Source: Alphaproteobacteria bacterium
GTDB lineage: Bacteria; Pseudomonadota; Alphaproteobacteria; UBA828
DNA length: 54,578 nt
Direction: 5' to 3'
Assembly (NCBI GenBank): GCA_022826665.1
Contig: JAJDUK010000027.1
Location: 1-54,578, forward strand
The notes under the pieces are model-generated. The model worked only from the letters and a program-made list of their open reading frames with translations, did no database searches and was not told where the DNA came from. Both the position numbers and the translations under genes were made by a program. Positions 27,214-39,432 of this stretch are shown here, in pieces. Every line of letters begins with the position of its first letter. Within the stretch, counting starts at the first letter, position 1.

Positions 27214-27464
27214 CAAACACGCGCGACCCCGGAACATGGTGCGGCGCACGGTGCTTGGCGACTGTGCCAAGGTCGCGCCATGACGTGTGAAGGCAGACGG
27301 AATACGGCGGGTCGGAGGAGCGGGCGCTCCGCATCCGAAAGGCGGCCCCCTCGCAGTCTGCAACGCGGTCGTCGTCCCAGCGGAATCCTGCCGATCCCGC
27401 CGAATCCCGGCGTGTCCCGCAACAAAATTAAGGTTGTGTGTCCCACGTGAGACGCGGGAGGGGT

Positions 27465-27494
27465 GGTTGCGCCCTGCCCGCGCAACCCTATAGT
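27465..27494 (+). promoter_or_regulatory. Hairpin and possible promoter just before mnmA
   Basis: A perfect 8-bp inverted repeat (GGTTGCGC / GCGCAACC, 27465-27472 and 27480-27487) is followed by TATAGT (27489-27494) only eight bases before the mnmA ATG. TTGCGC in the left arm is 16 bases from TATAGT and could be a -35, giving an almost leaderless transcript. The rest of the 288-base gap after tenA holds a small hairpin (CTTGGC / GCCAAG, 27254-27271) and nothing else I recognise. Confidence 0.35.
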
Positions 27495-27501
27495 GCGCGC
27501 C

Positions 27502-28683
27502 ATGCTCACAGAGACCCTCGACCTCGGCCTCGCCAAGCCGCGCCGCGAGACGCGCGTGGTCGTCGCCATGTCCGGCGGCGTCGATTCGTCCGTGACCGCC
27601 GCCCTGCTGGCGGAGGCGGGCTACGAGGTGGTCGGCATCACGCTGCAGCTCTATGCGGCGGGCGGGCCACGCACCCGGCCTGGCGCCTGCTGTGCTGGGG
27701 AGGACATCTACGACGCCCGCCGCGTCGCGGATCGGCTCGGCATCCGCCACTACGTGCTCGACTACGAGACGCGCTTCAAGGAGGCGGTGATCGACGATTT
27801 CGCCGACTCCTACCTGCGCGGCGAGACGCCGATCCCCTGCGTGCGCTGCAACGAGCGGGTGAAGTTCCGCGATCTGCTGGCGCTCGCCCGCGACCTTGGC
27901 GCGGACGCGCTCGCCACCGGCCACTATGTGCGGCGGGTGGCGGGACCGGAGGGACCCGAGCTGCACCGGGCGGTGGATGAGGCGCGCGACCAGAGCTACT
28001 TCCTCTTCGCCACCACTCCGGAGCAGCTCGAATTCCTGCGCTTCCCGTTGGGCGACATGCCAAAGGAAGAGGTGCGCGCGCAGGCCGATCGCTTGGGCCT
28101 CGCCGTCGCGGACAAGCCGGACAGCCAGGACATCTGCTTCGTGCCGTCGGGCCGCTATGCCGGGGTGATCGAGCGGCTGCGCCCCGGTGCCGCCGAGCCG
28201 GGCGATATCGTGGACGAGGGCGGCCAGGTGCTGGGCCGCCACGAGGGCATCATCCACTACACCGTGGGCCAGCGGCGAGGGCTCGGCATCGCGGCGCCCG
28301 AGCCGCTCTACGTGCTCGCAGTGGATGCCGCGCGCCGCGCGGTCGTGGTGGGTCCGCAGGCGGCGCTGCTGCGTGACCGGGTCTTCACCGGGCCGCTCGC
28401 CTGGATCGGCGGCGACGCGCCCCAGCCGGGCGAGGCGCGCGCGGTGGTGGCGCGGCTCCGCTCCAGCCATCCCGGTGCGCCGGCGCGGCTGGTGCCCGCG
28501 GAGAACGGCATCGCCGAGGTCGTGCTGGATGAGTCGGAGCCAGCGACCGCGCCGGGACAGGCCTGCGTCCTCTATGACGGCGACCGCGTGCTCGGCGGCG
28601 GCTGGATCACCGGCACCGGGCGGAGCGGCGCGCTCGTCGAAAACGGTGGGCAAGCTCTGGCGGCCGAAATGGCCGCCGCCTGA
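27502..28683 (+). CDS. mnmA: tRNA-specific 2-thiouridylase
   Basis: 393-aa enzyme that thiolates U34 of Lys, Glu and Gln tRNAs, using sulfur that starts with a cysteine desulfurase. PP-loop [12 protein letters not shown] at 22-33. The catalytic cysteines are C116 (VRCNERVKF) and C212 (DICFVPSG), both present. The C-terminal beta-barrel (about 275-380) contains [12 protein letters not shown]. An extra CC pair (residues 63-64, [13 protein letters not shown]) occurs in the insertion after the first strand, as in other alphaproteobacterial MnmAs. It follows a desulfurase-containing run, which fits its sulfur need. Confidence 0.96.
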   Translation: MLTETLDLGLAKPRRETRVVVAMSGGVDSSVTAALLAEAGYEVVGITLQLYAAGGPRTRPGACCAGEDIYDARRVADRLGIRHYVLDYETRFKEAVIDDFADSYLRGETPIPCVRCNERVKFRDLLALARDLGADALATGHYVRRVAGPEGPELHRAVDEARDQSYFLFATTPEQLEFLRFPLGDMPKEEVRAQADRLGLAVADKPDSQDICFVPSGRYAGVIERLRPGAAEPGDIVDEGGQVLGRHEGIIHYTVGQRRGLGIAAPEPLYVLAVDAARRAVVVGPQAALLRDRVFTGPLAWIGGDAPQPGEARAVVARLRSSHPGAPARLVPAENGIAEVVLDESEPATAPGQACVLYDGDRVLGGGWITGTGRSGALVENGGQALAAEMAAA

Positions 28684-28739
28684 CGCCGGGTCGCGCTCGT
28701 GAATCTTGACGGCACGGCCTTCGCGCCCGGCGAGGGCCC

Positions 28740-29960
28740 GTGACCAAGCCCCGGCTGATTACCGAGAGCGCTCCGCTCGCCGCGCTCTGCGCGGCGTGGC
28801 GCGAGGCCGATTTCGTCACGGTCGATACGGAGTTCATGCGCGAGAGCACCTATCGCGCCAAGCTCTGCCTGCTGCAGATAGGCCCAGCCGAGGGGGAGCC
28901 GGTCGCGGTCGACCCGCTCGCGAACGGGATCGACCTCGCGCCGCTCTACGACCTGCTGGCGCGCGCGCCTGTACTCAAGGTCTTCCACGCAGCCAGGCAG
29001 GATGTCGAGGTGCTGCTGCCGCTCGCCGGCGGGGTGCCGCACCCGCTCTTCGACACCCAGATTGCCGCCATGGTCTGCGGCTTCGGCGATTCGGTCGGCT
29101 ACGAGACGCTGGTGGCGAAGCTCGCGCACGGGCGCATCGACAAGACCCAGCGCTTCACCGACTGGGCGCGCCGGCCGCTGACGGAGCGGCAGTTGCGCTA
29201 CGCGCTCTCCGACGTGAGCCACCTGCGCGTGGTCTACCAGAAGCTCGCGGCGAAGCTGGAGCGCACCGGCCGGCGCTCGTGGCTCGATGAGGAGCTGGCG
29301 ACGCTCACGGATCCCGCCACCTACGAGAACCTGCCCGAGGAGGCGTGGCGGCGGATCAAGGTGCGCGGTGGCAACCGGCGCTTCTTCGCGATCCTGCGCG
29401 AAGTCGCGGCTTGGCGCGAGACCGAGGCCGCCCGGCGCGACAAGCCCCGCCCCTGGGTGATGCGCGATACCGCGCTGAGCGAGATCGCGGCGCAGCGTCC
29501 GCGCACGGTGAAGGAGCTCGCCAAGCTGCGCTCGGTGAGCCAGCGAAGCGCCGAGAGCGCTACGGGCGCGGCGATTCTGGCGGCGGTGGAGCGCGGCCTC
29601 GCGCTCCCCGACGAGGACTGTCCCATGCTGCCGACCCGGCCCGAAAAATCTTCGGCGCCAGCGGCCTTGACCGATCTGCTCAAGGTGCTGCTCACCTTCA
29701 AGAGCGAGGAGTCCGGCGTTGCCCGGAAGCTGATCGCCAGCGCCGCCGACCTCGAGCGGATCGCCCAGGGGCAGACAAATGGGGTGCCGGCGCTGCAGGG
29801 CTGGCGGCGGGAGCTCTTCGGCGATGCCGCGCTCGATCTGGTGAACGGCCGGCTGGCGCTCACCGTGGAGCACGGCGTGCTTCGCCTGCTCGCCTGCGAC
29901 GGGGCCGGCGAACGCGAGCAAGCGTCGGTTCAGCCGCTGGCAGCAGCGGAGCGGCGGTGA
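28740..29960 (+). CDS. rnd: Ribonuclease D
   Basis: 406-aa 3'-5' exoribonuclease of the DEDDy family for tRNA 3'-end trimming. Exo I is VDTEFMRE (Asp29, Glu31), Exo II HAARQDVEVL, and Exo III YALSDVSHL with Tyr and Asp. An HRDC RNA-binding domain follows at about 215-290 (RPWVMRDTALSEIAAQRP). Start GTG at 28740, after a gap of 56 bases from mnmA. The last codons overlap the next gene start (GTGA, 29957-29960). Confidence 0.93.
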   Translation: MTKPRLITESAPLAALCAAWREADFVTVDTEFMRESTYRAKLCLLQIGPAEGEPVAVDPLANGIDLAPLYDLLARAPVLKVFHAARQDVEVLLPLAGGVPHPLFDTQIAAMVCGFGDSVGYETLVAKLAHGRIDKTQRFTDWARRPLTERQLRYALSDVSHLRVVYQKLAAKLERTGRRSWLDEELATLTDPATYENLPEEAWRRIKVRGGNRRFFAILREVAAWRETEAARRDKPRPWVMRDTALSEIAAQRPRTVKELAKLRSVSQRSAESATGAAILAAVERGLALPDEDCPMLPTRPEKSSAPAALTDLLKVLLTFKSEESGVARKLIASAADLERIAQGQTNGVPALQGWRRELFGDAALDLVNGRLALTVEHGVLRLLACDGAGEREQASVQPLAAAERR

Positions 29961-30790
29961 ACGCGCGAGCCGCCTGGTTCGATCCGTCGCGGCTCAGCGC
30001 CGACGACCCGCGGCCCTACTCCCGCATCGGGCCGGTCAGTGTTCATCCGCATTTCGTCCTGGTCTGCGACCACGCGAGCAACGCGGTCCCGGCCCACATG
30101 GAGCGTCTGGGCCTCGACCAGGCTGAGCTCGACCGTCACATCGGCTGGGATATCGGTGCGGCGATGGTCACCAGATCGCTCAGCGCCTGGCTCGACGCGC
30201 CGGCGTACTTCTCCGGCTATTCGCGCCTGGTGGTCGATTGCAACCGCCCGGTGGGGAGCCCCACGGCGATGCCCGCGGTAAGCGACGGCACGGTCGTGCC
30301 GGCCAATCAGTCGATCTCTCCGGAGGAGGCCGCGGCGCGGACCGACGCGTTCTTCCGCCCCTATCACGACGCCATCGCCGCATGCCTCGACCGGGCGATC
30401 GGCTTTGGCGCGGCGCCGATCCTGGTGGCGGTCCACAGCTTCACGCCGGTCTTCGACGGCTTCGCCCGGCCCTGGGAGGTGGGGCTGCTCTACGAACATG
30501 ACGACCGGCTCGTCCAGCCGCTAAAGGAGGCGCTCGTTGCTCTCCGCCCGGGACTCACCATCGGCGACAACGAGCCCTACGCCATCGTCGGTCCGTCCGA
30601 CTACTCGATTCCGGTGCATGGCCAGGGGCGCGGCCTGCCCCATATCGAGATCGAGCTGCGTCAGGACCTGATCGGCACGGAGGAGGGCGCCCGGTCCTGG
30701 GCCGAGACTCTTGCCGTCGCGTTCAAGCAGGTGCGAACAGCGTTGACGCCGCTCGCCATAGAGAACCGGGTGCCGCCGGGCGCCGGATGA
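29957..30790 (+). CDS. N-formylglutamate amidohydrolase family protein
   Basis: 277-aa member of the FGase family (zinc amidohydrolases, the HutG end-step of one histidine pathway). LVCDHASNAVPAHM and HIGWDIGAAMVT, then VDCNRP, VAVHSFTPVFDG (metal-binding His) and HIEIELRQDLI near the C-terminus are all characteristic. No other hut genes are near, so the substrate could be another N-formyl or amide compound. Start GTG overlaps the rnd stop, hence coupled translation. Confidence 0.88.
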   Translation: MNARAAWFDPSRLSADDPRPYSRIGPVSVHPHFVLVCDHASNAVPAHMERLGLDQAELDRHIGWDIGAAMVTRSLSAWLDAPAYFSGYSRLVVDCNRPVGSPTAMPAVSDGTVVPANQSISPEEAAARTDAFFRPYHDAIAACLDRAIGFGAAPILVAVHSFTPVFDGFARPWEVGLLYEHDDRLVQPLKEALVALRPGLTIGDNEPYAIVGPSDYSIPVHGQGRGLPHIEIELRQDLIGTEEGARSWAETLAVAFKQVRTALTPLAIENRVPPGAG

Positions 30791-30791
30791 G

Positions 30792-30821
30792 CCCTCCGCC
30801 CGCAAGGACGCGAGCGGAGGG
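30792..30821. terminator. Bidirectional hairpin between convergent genes
   Basis: An 8-bp stem CCCTCCGC / GCGGAGGG with a 14-base loop sits in the 54-base gap between the amidohydrolase gene (+) and the peroxiredoxin gene (-). It probably terminates both. No long U-tract. Confidence 0.55.
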
Positions 30822-30844
30822 AATTGCCAATACGGAGCGTGCCG

Positions 30845-31504
30845 TTACTCGGGCTGCGGCACGATCCGGAGGTAGGGTTTTGGCGCCGTCCAGCCGTCGG
30901 GGTAGGCCTTCCTGGCCTCCTCGTCAGAGACCGCCGGCACGATGATCACGTCCTCGCCCTGCTTCCAGTTCACCGGCGTCGCCACCTTGTGCTTCGCCGT
31001 GAGCTGGCAGGAATCGAGCACGCGCAGCACCTCGTCGAAGTTGCGGCCGGTGCTCATCGGGTAGGTGAGGGAGAGCTTGATCTTCTTGTCAGGCCCGACG
31101 AGGAAGACGGTGCGGACGGTGAGGTTGTCCACCGCCGTACGCCCCTCGGAGGTGGTGCCGGCACCAGCCGGAAGCATTTCGTAGAGGGTCGCAATCTTGA
31201 GCTCGGGATCGCCGATCAGCGGGTAGTTGACCGCGTGGCCCTGCGTCTCCTCGATGTCCTTGGACCAGGCGTGGTGGTCGCTGACTCCGTCCACGCTGAG
31301 CCCGAGGACCTTGCAGTTGCGCTTCTCGAACTCCGACTTGAGGCCGGCCATGTAGCCGAGCTCGGTGGTGCAGACCGGCGTGAAGTCCTTGGGATGGGAG
31401 AAAAGAATCGCCCAGCCGTCGCCGATCCAGTCGTGAAAGTTGATCGAACCTTCGGTGGTGTCTGCCGTAAAGTTGGGTGCTTCGTCGCCAATCCGCAGTG
31501 CCAT
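30845..31504 (-). CDS. 1-Cys peroxiredoxin (Prx6 type)
   Basis: 219-aa thiol peroxidase that reduces hydrogen and alkyl peroxides in the cytoplasm. The peroxidatic Cys45 is in HPKDFTPVCTTELG, and the long C-terminal domain (about 165-219, KVATPVNWKQGEDVIIVP) is the Prx6 signature. There is another Cys (residue about 63) in RNCKVLGLSVD but no classical resolving Cys motif. ATG at 31504. It lies downstream of another peroxiredoxin gene on the same strand, separated by a terminator-like hairpin. Confidence 0.94.
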   Translation of the reverse strand: MALRIGDEAPNFTADTTEGSINFHDWIGDGWAILFSHPKDFTPVCTTELGYMAGLKSEFEKRNCKVLGLSVDGVSDHHAWSKDIEETQGHAVNYPLIGDPELKIATLYEMLPAGAGTTSEGRTAVDNLTVRTVFLVGPDKKIKLSLTYPMSTGRNFDEVLRVLDSCQLTAKHKVATPVNWKQGEDVIIVPAVSDEEARKAYPDGWTAPKPYLRIVPQPE

Positions 31505-31636
31505 TGCCTGGTGTCTCCTCCTGAGCGACCGCGCGCCGGCAGTTGTGCGGGCTGCGGTCTTGCCGAAACGGGGTCGAGCGGCTCCTCGCGCGCCTTAGCG
31601 GCCGCCGATAAACGACAATGTGGTGAGCGCAGCCCG

Positions 31637-31669
31637 CCGCGCAAGCGCCTTTTGCAGGCGCCTGCGCGG
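31637..31669 (-). terminator. Terminator hairpin of the Prx5-like gene
   Basis: A 14-bp stem (one G-U pair) with a 5-base TTTGC/GCAAA loop begins 12 bases after the peroxiredoxin stop at 31682. It is followed by GC-rich sequence rather than a U-run. It separates the two peroxiredoxin genes. Confidence 0.65.
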
Positions 31670-31681
31670 GAGCAGATCGAG

Positions 31682-32167
31682 TTAGAGCTGGGTGAGCATG
31701 TGCTCCGCGCTGCTCACGTCCATCTCCGCCGGGTTCTCCTCCACATTGAGGGTGGTGATCGTGCCATCGTCGACGATCATGGAGAACCGGGTCGTCCGCT
31801 CGCCGAGCCCGAAGCCGGTGCCGTCGAGGGTGAGCCCCGTGGCCCGTGCGAACTCGCCGTTGCCGTCCGCCAGCATGTCGATGGTATCGCCGGAGCCCGT
31901 GTCCTCGCCCCAGGCCTTCATCACGAACGCGTCGTTGACCGACACGCAGGCGATCTGGTCCACGCCCTTGGCCTTGAGCGCATCGGCCTGCGCCAGGAAG
32001 CTCGGCACGTGCTTGGCCGAGCAGGTCGGCGTGAATGCACCGGGGACGGCGAAGAGCGCCGTCTTCTTGCCCCCGAAATAGTCGTCGCTCGCTATATCGC
32101 TAAGCCCGTCTGCCGTCAGCATCTTGAAGTTGACCGACGGCACCTTGTCGCCCGCGCTAACTGCCAT
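31682..32167 (-). CDS. Peroxiredoxin, Prx5/redoxin type
   Basis: 161-aa Prx5-type peroxidase. Peroxidatic Cys49 is in LFAVPGAFTPTCSAKHVPSF, the classic Prx5 P-loop. FVMKAWGED and the C-terminal GTITTLNVEENP are also family features. Such enzymes are reduced by glutathione/glutaredoxin or thioredoxin. The ATG at 32167 is chosen because MAVSAGDKVPSV is the family start; the frame extends seven codons upstream. It diverges from the flavoprotein gene. Confidence 0.93.
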   Translation of the reverse strand: MAVSAGDKVPSVNFKMLTADGLSDIASDDYFGGKKTALFAVPGAFTPTCSAKHVPSFLAQADALKAKGVDQIACVSVNDAFVMKAWGEDTGSGDTIDMLADGNGEFARATGLTLDGTGFGLGERTTRFSMIVDDGTITTLNVEENPAEMDVSSAEHMLTQL

Positions 32168-32388
32168 TGTCTCCCTCTCCTCTGGCACGTTGGATCGCCG
32201 GGTCCACCCCGGTTGGCGCGCACTATGCGAAGAGCGTCGCGGGAATGCAAACCCCGCCGGTGCTGAAAGCGGCTACCGTATCGGCGTGTTCCGCCCGCTC
32301 CGTTTTCCGCCATGCGCGGCCGTGCTAGGGAATGCGGCGGCGGCGCGTGGTAGCGCGACAGGGAGGGCCCGGCGCGGGCGAGGGAGCG

Positions 32389-34836
32389 ATGACCGAGGCG
32401 TTACCGACTCAGGCCCAGGTAGTGATCGTCGGCGGCGGCATCATCGGCTGCAGCATGGCCTACCACCTGACCAAGCTCGGTCTGCGCGACGTGGTTCTTC
32501 TGGAGCGGGGCCATCTCACCGGCGGCACCTCATGGCACGCCGCAGGCCTGGTCAACCAGCTGCGCGCGACCTCGACCCTGACCGAGCTCGCGCGCTACGC
32601 AGTCGGCCTCTACGAGACGTTGGAGGCCGAGACCGGCCAGGCGACCGGCTTCCGCCGCAAGGGCAGTCTGCCCATCGCCCGCACCGAAGAACGGCTCACC
32701 GAGATCAGGCGCACGGCCGCGCTCGGCGACTGCTTCGGCGTCGAGGCCTACGAAGTCGGGCTGAACGAAGTGAAGGCGCTCTACCCGTTGATGGACGTCT
32801 CGCGGATCAGGGGCGCGATCTACATCCCCGGCGACGGCCAGACCAATCCGGTCGATACCGCGATGGCGCTCGCCAAGGGCGCTCGCGCTGGCGGCGCGCG
32901 CATCTTCGAGGAGACGGCCGTCACCGGCTTCGAGCGCAGGAACGGCGCGGTCTCCGGCGTTTGCACCGCGCAAGGCACAATCGCCTGCGAGACCGTCGTC
33001 AACTGCGGCGGTGTCTGGGCGCGCGAGATCGGGCTGATGGCGGGCGTGAACGTGCCGCTCTACGCCGCCGAGCACATGTACGTGGTCACCGAGCCGATCG
33101 AGGGGCTTTCTCCCGATGCGCCGATCGTCCGCGACACCGACGGCTACATCTACGTGAAGGAGGACGCGGGCCGCCTGCTCGTCGGCTCTTTCGAGCCGGT
33201 GGCCAAGCCGCTGCCGCTGGAGAAGCTGCCCGAGGGCGCCGAGTTCGTCGAGCTGCCCGAGGACTGGGACCACTTCGAGCTGCCGATGACCAACGCCATC
33301 GAGCTCCTGCCAGTGCTGGAGCGGGCGCCGATCCGCCGCTTCATGAACGGGCCCGAGAGCTTCACGCCGGACAACAAGTTCGTGCTCGGCGAGGCGCCGG
33401 AGCTTGCGCGCTTCTTCGTCGCCGCCGGCTTCAACTCGCAAGGCATCCTCACCGCCGCCGGCGCCGGCAAGGTGATGTCGGAGTGGATCGTCGAGGGTCA
33501 GCCCACGGTGGACCTCGCCGAGCTCGACATCTCTCGCTTCGCCCGCTTCCAGAACAACCGCCGCTATCTGGTCGACCGCACGAAGGAGAGCCTGGGCCTG
33601 CTGTTCCAGATGCATTGGCCGCATCGCCAGGTGGAGACCGCGCGGTCGGTGCGGCTCAGCCCGCTCCATGCCAGGCTTGCCGCCCACAACGCCTGCTTCG
33701 GCGAGGCGGCAGGCTGGGAGCGTGCCAACTGGTTCGCGCCCGACGGCGTGGAACCGGCCTACGACTACGCCTACGGCAAGCAGAACTGGTTCGAGGCCGT
33801 GCGGGAGGAGCACCGCGCCGTGCGCCAGGCGGTCGGTATCCTCGACATGAGCTCGTTCGCGAAATACCTGGTGCAGGGCCCGGATGCGGAGCGCGAGCTG
33901 CAGCGCCTCTGTGCCAACGATGTCGCGGTGCCGGCGGGCAAGATCGTCTACACGCAACTTCTCAACAGGCGGGGCGGGATCGAGGCGGACCTTACCGTGA
34001 CCCGGCTCGACGACGACCGCTATCTGGTGGTGACATCGGCGGCCTCCCAGACGCGCGATCTCACCTGGATCGAGCGGAACCTGAGTGACGGCGCGCGGGT
34101 CTATGTCACCGATGTGACCTCGGGCTCGGGCGTGCTCGCGGTGATGGGCCCCAACGCCCGGGCGTTGCTCGGGCAAGTCAGCGATGCGGACCTCTCCAAC
34201 GAGGCCTTCCCCTTCGGCACCTGCCAGGAGATCGATATCGGCTACGCGCACGCGAGGGCGATGCGGGTCTCCTACGTCGGCGAGCTCGGCTGGGAGTTGC
34301 ACATCGCGACCGAATACATGGTGCCGATCTTCGACCGGCTGCTCGAAGCGGGCGCCGACCTCGGTGTCGGGCTGTGCGGCATCCACGCGATGGATTCGCT
34401 CAGGAGCGAGAAGGGCTACCGCCACTGGGGCCACGACATCACCCAGGCCGAGACCCCGCTGGAAGCCGGTCTCGGCTTCGCCGTCTCCTTCAAGAAGGAT
34501 GCCGACTTCATCGGCCGCGCGGCTCTGGAACGCCAGCGAGAAGAGGGGCTCACCGCACGCCTCGCGCACGTGATGCTGGAGAAGCCCGAGCCCTTCATGT
34601 TCCACGACGAGACCATTTACCTGGACGACAGGGTCGCGGGCCGCATCACCTCTGCGGCCTACGGCTACGGCTTCGACCGGCCGGTCGGCATGGGCTACCT
34701 GCTGAGCGAGGCGCCGCGCCGCTGGCAAGCGCTCGACGAGGGAGCCTACGAGATCGATATCGCCGGCGAGCGCGTGCCCGCGACGATGTCGCTCACGCCT
34801 TTCTACGATCCGGCGGGCGAGCGGTTGCGGAGCTAA
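32389..34836 (+). CDS. Dimethylglycine/sarcosine dehydrogenase-like flavoprotein with GcvT domain
   Basis: 815-aa two-part enzyme. The N-terminal FAD domain (DAO fold, about 1-390) has the dinucleotide motif VIVGGGIIGCSMAYHL and GGTSWHAAGL with His50, the residue that binds FAD covalently in DMGDH and sarcosine dehydrogenase. The FAO_M linker and a C-terminal GcvT-like folate domain (about 430-815; MRVSYVGELGWELHI, RSEKGYRHWGHDI) follow. It would oxidise an N-methylated amino acid and hand the one-carbon unit to tetrahydrofolate. The exact methylamine is not determined. ATG at 32389 with GGGAG upstream. Confidence 0.88.
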   Translation: MTEALPTQAQVVIVGGGIIGCSMAYHLTKLGLRDVVLLERGHLTGGTSWHAAGLVNQLRATSTLTELARYAVGLYETLEAETGQATGFRRKGSLPIARTEERLTEIRRTAALGDCFGVEAYEVGLNEVKALYPLMDVSRIRGAIYIPGDGQTNPVDTAMALAKGARAGGARIFEETAVTGFERRNGAVSGVCTAQGTIACETVVNCGGVWAREIGLMAGVNVPLYAAEHMYVVTEPIEGLSPDAPIVRDTDGYIYVKEDAGRLLVGSFEPVAKPLPLEKLPEGAEFVELPEDWDHFELPMTNAIELLPVLERAPIRRFMNGPESFTPDNKFVLGEAPELARFFVAAGFNSQGILTAAGAGKVMSEWIVEGQPTVDLAELDISRFARFQNNRRYLVDRTKESLGLLFQMHWPHRQVETARSVRLSPLHARLAAHNACFGEAAGWERANWFAPDGVEPAYDYAYGKQNWFEAVREEHRAVRQAVGILDMSSFAKYLVQGPDAERELQRLCANDVAVPAGKIVYTQLLNRRGGIEADLTVTRLDDDRYLVVTSAASQTRDLTWIERNLSDGARVYVTDVTSGSGVLAVMGPNARALLGQVSDADLSNEAFPFGTCQEIDIGYAHARAMRVSYVGELGWELHIATEYMVPIFDRLLEAGADLGVGLCGIHAMDSLRSEKGYRHWGHDITQAETPLEAGLGFAVSFKKDADFIGRAALERQREEGLTARLAHVMLEKPEPFMFHDETIYLDDRVAGRITSAAYGYGFDRPVGMGYLLSEAPRRWQALDEGAYEIDIAGERVPATMSLTPFYDPAGERLRS

Positions 34837-34853
34837 GGGCGGCAGGGCGCGGC

Positions 34854-36506
34854 ATGGCTGATTGGTACCCGAAGGAGCGGCTTGGCGATCTGCCGGGGGA
34901 GGCGGCCCGGCGCTGGGGCGCACGCGAGGCGCTGGTCTGCGACGGCAAGCGCTGGACCTATCGAGAGTACGACCGGGAGGTGGATCGCGTTGCCAAGGGA
35001 CTGATGGCGCTCGGCGTCGAGACGGGCGAGCACGTCGCGCTCTGGATGAACAACCGGCCCGAATGGCTCTTCCTCACCTTCGCCATCGCCAAGATCGGCG
35101 CCGTGCTGGTGCCGCTCAACACCCGCTACCGCACCGACGACGTGGCCTACACGGTGCGGCAATCCGACAGCGGAACCTGGATCAGCGTCGACCGCTCTGG
35201 CCCGGTCGACTACGCGGCCATGCTGGCGGAGGTGCTGCCGGGGCTCGCAGGGCAGGACCCGCGCGCAGCCGCCATCGAGGGCTTTCCCCGACTCCGCCGC
35301 CTTGTCGTGGTGGGCGAGAGCGGCGTGCCCGGCGCGGTGGGCTGGGAGGCGATGCTTGCCGATGGCGACGCGGTAAGCGATGCCGCGCTTGCGGCCCGTG
35401 CCCAGGCGGTCGATCCCGACGAGCCGGTGATGATCGGCTACACCTCCGGCACCACCGGGCACCCCAAGGGCGTGCTCCACACCCACCTGATGATCCGCAA
35501 CATGCGCGAGCGGGCCAACCGCATCGGCCTCACCTTCGAGGACGTGATCGTCAACCCGCTGCCGCTCTTCCACATGTATGGCTTCAGCGAGGCCGGGCTG
35601 ATCGCCGTGATCGCGGGCAGCAAGCACGTGCTGCTGGACCGCTTCGACGCCGACGAGTGCATGAGGCTTGTTGAGGCCGAGAAGGGCACCATCACTCACG
35701 GCTTCGACACCCACTACAAGGAGTATCTCGATTCCCTGGAGCGGACGCCGCGGGACATCTCCAGCCTGCGCTTCGGCACCTTTCCCTCCGGCATGACCAG
35801 CTCGGCACGCATCGCACGGCGGGTGCAGACCGAGATGCTACCCACCTTCACCGGCTGGGGCATGACCGAGACCTTCACATTCGCCACGATGTCGTTCGGA
35901 AACTCGACGCCGGAGCAACGCTCGGACGCCTCGGGCTTCCCGGCGCCGGGCTTCGAGATCAAGGTCGTGGACCCGGAGACCGGGCAAGAGATCGCGGTGG
36001 GCGAGGAAGGCGAGCTGCTGATTCGCGGCTACATGATCACCCAAGGCTACTACAAGAAGCTCGAGGAGACCGCCGAGGCCATCGACGGCGACGGCTGGCT
36101 GCACACCGGCGACACCGTGGTGCTTCGCGCCGACGGGCACATTCGCTTCGTCGGCCGCTTCAAGGACCAGCTCAGGGTCGGCGGCGAGAACGTGTCGCCG
36201 GCGGAGGTCGAGGCCTTCCTCATGACGCACGAGGCGATCGACCAGGTGGCGGTGGTGGGCTATCCCGACCCCCGGCTCAACGAGGTCGCCGTGGCCTTCG
36301 TCGTCACCGCGCCGGGCGAGACCGTTACCAGCGATGAGATCGCCGCCTACTGCAAGGGCCGGATCGCGAGCTTCAAGAGCCCGCGCCACGTGTTGAGCGT
36401 CGATGCGTTCCCCATGACCGCGAGCGGCAAGGTGCAGAAGCACAAGCTGCGTGCTCTTGCCCTGGAACGGCTGGGCGACCCGACGGCCGATCAGGCAGCC
36501 GAATAG
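34854..36506 (+). CDS. AMP-dependent acyl-CoA synthetase/ligase
   Basis: 550-aa adenylate-forming ligase that activates a carboxylic acid to its CoA thioester. P-loop motif YTSGTTGHPKGV, A5 motif GWGMTETF, A7 GDTVVLRADG, A8 FKDQLRVGGENVSPAEVE and the catalytic Lys in TASGKVQKHKLR are all present. The acid substrate (fatty or other) cannot be read from sequence. It begins 17 bases after the flavoprotein stop and is surely co-transcribed, although a CoA ligase is not an obvious partner for a demethylating dehydrogenase. ATG at 34854. Confidence 0.93.
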   Translation: MADWYPKERLGDLPGEAARRWGAREALVCDGKRWTYREYDREVDRVAKGLMALGVETGEHVALWMNNRPEWLFLTFAIAKIGAVLVPLNTRYRTDDVAYTVRQSDSGTWISVDRSGPVDYAAMLAEVLPGLAGQDPRAAAIEGFPRLRRLVVVGESGVPGAVGWEAMLADGDAVSDAALAARAQAVDPDEPVMIGYTSGTTGHPKGVLHTHLMIRNMRERANRIGLTFEDVIVNPLPLFHMYGFSEAGLIAVIAGSKHVLLDRFDADECMRLVEAEKGTITHGFDTHYKEYLDSLERTPRDISSLRFGTFPSGMTSSARIARRVQTEMLPTFTGWGMTETFTFATMSFGNSTPEQRSDASGFPAPGFEIKVVDPETGQEIAVGEEGELLIRGYMITQGYYKKLEETAEAIDGDGWLHTGDTVVLRADGHIRFVGRFKDQLRVGGENVSPAEVEAFLMTHEAIDQVAVVGYPDPRLNEVAVAFVVTAPGETVTSDEIAAYCKGRIASFKSPRHVLSVDAFPMTASGKVQKHKLRALALERLGDPTADQAAE

Positions 36507-36545
36507 CCGGTTGCGGGCGGTGGACGGGCGCTCGGGCCTGCGTGC

Positions 36546-39242
<2,697 letters not shown>

Positions 39243-39432
39243 CGGGTTGCTCCTTCTTCCGGCACGACACGCAGGGCGGCTTCTTGCCGCGTGCGCGCGC
39301 CGCCGATAGGCTGGCATCCCCCAACTTCTAGGCTCGACCGGAGAGGGGTGCAAGATTCCCGGCCCGGCTAGCCCGCATACCTCACCAGAGCCACGCACTG
39401 CGCCGCGCGCCGCCTGTTTCGAGGCGCACGAC

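Noticed and set aside
32530-34923. 797-aa open frame on the minus strand
   Set aside because: It is antisense to the DMGDH-like gene; low-complexity content only.
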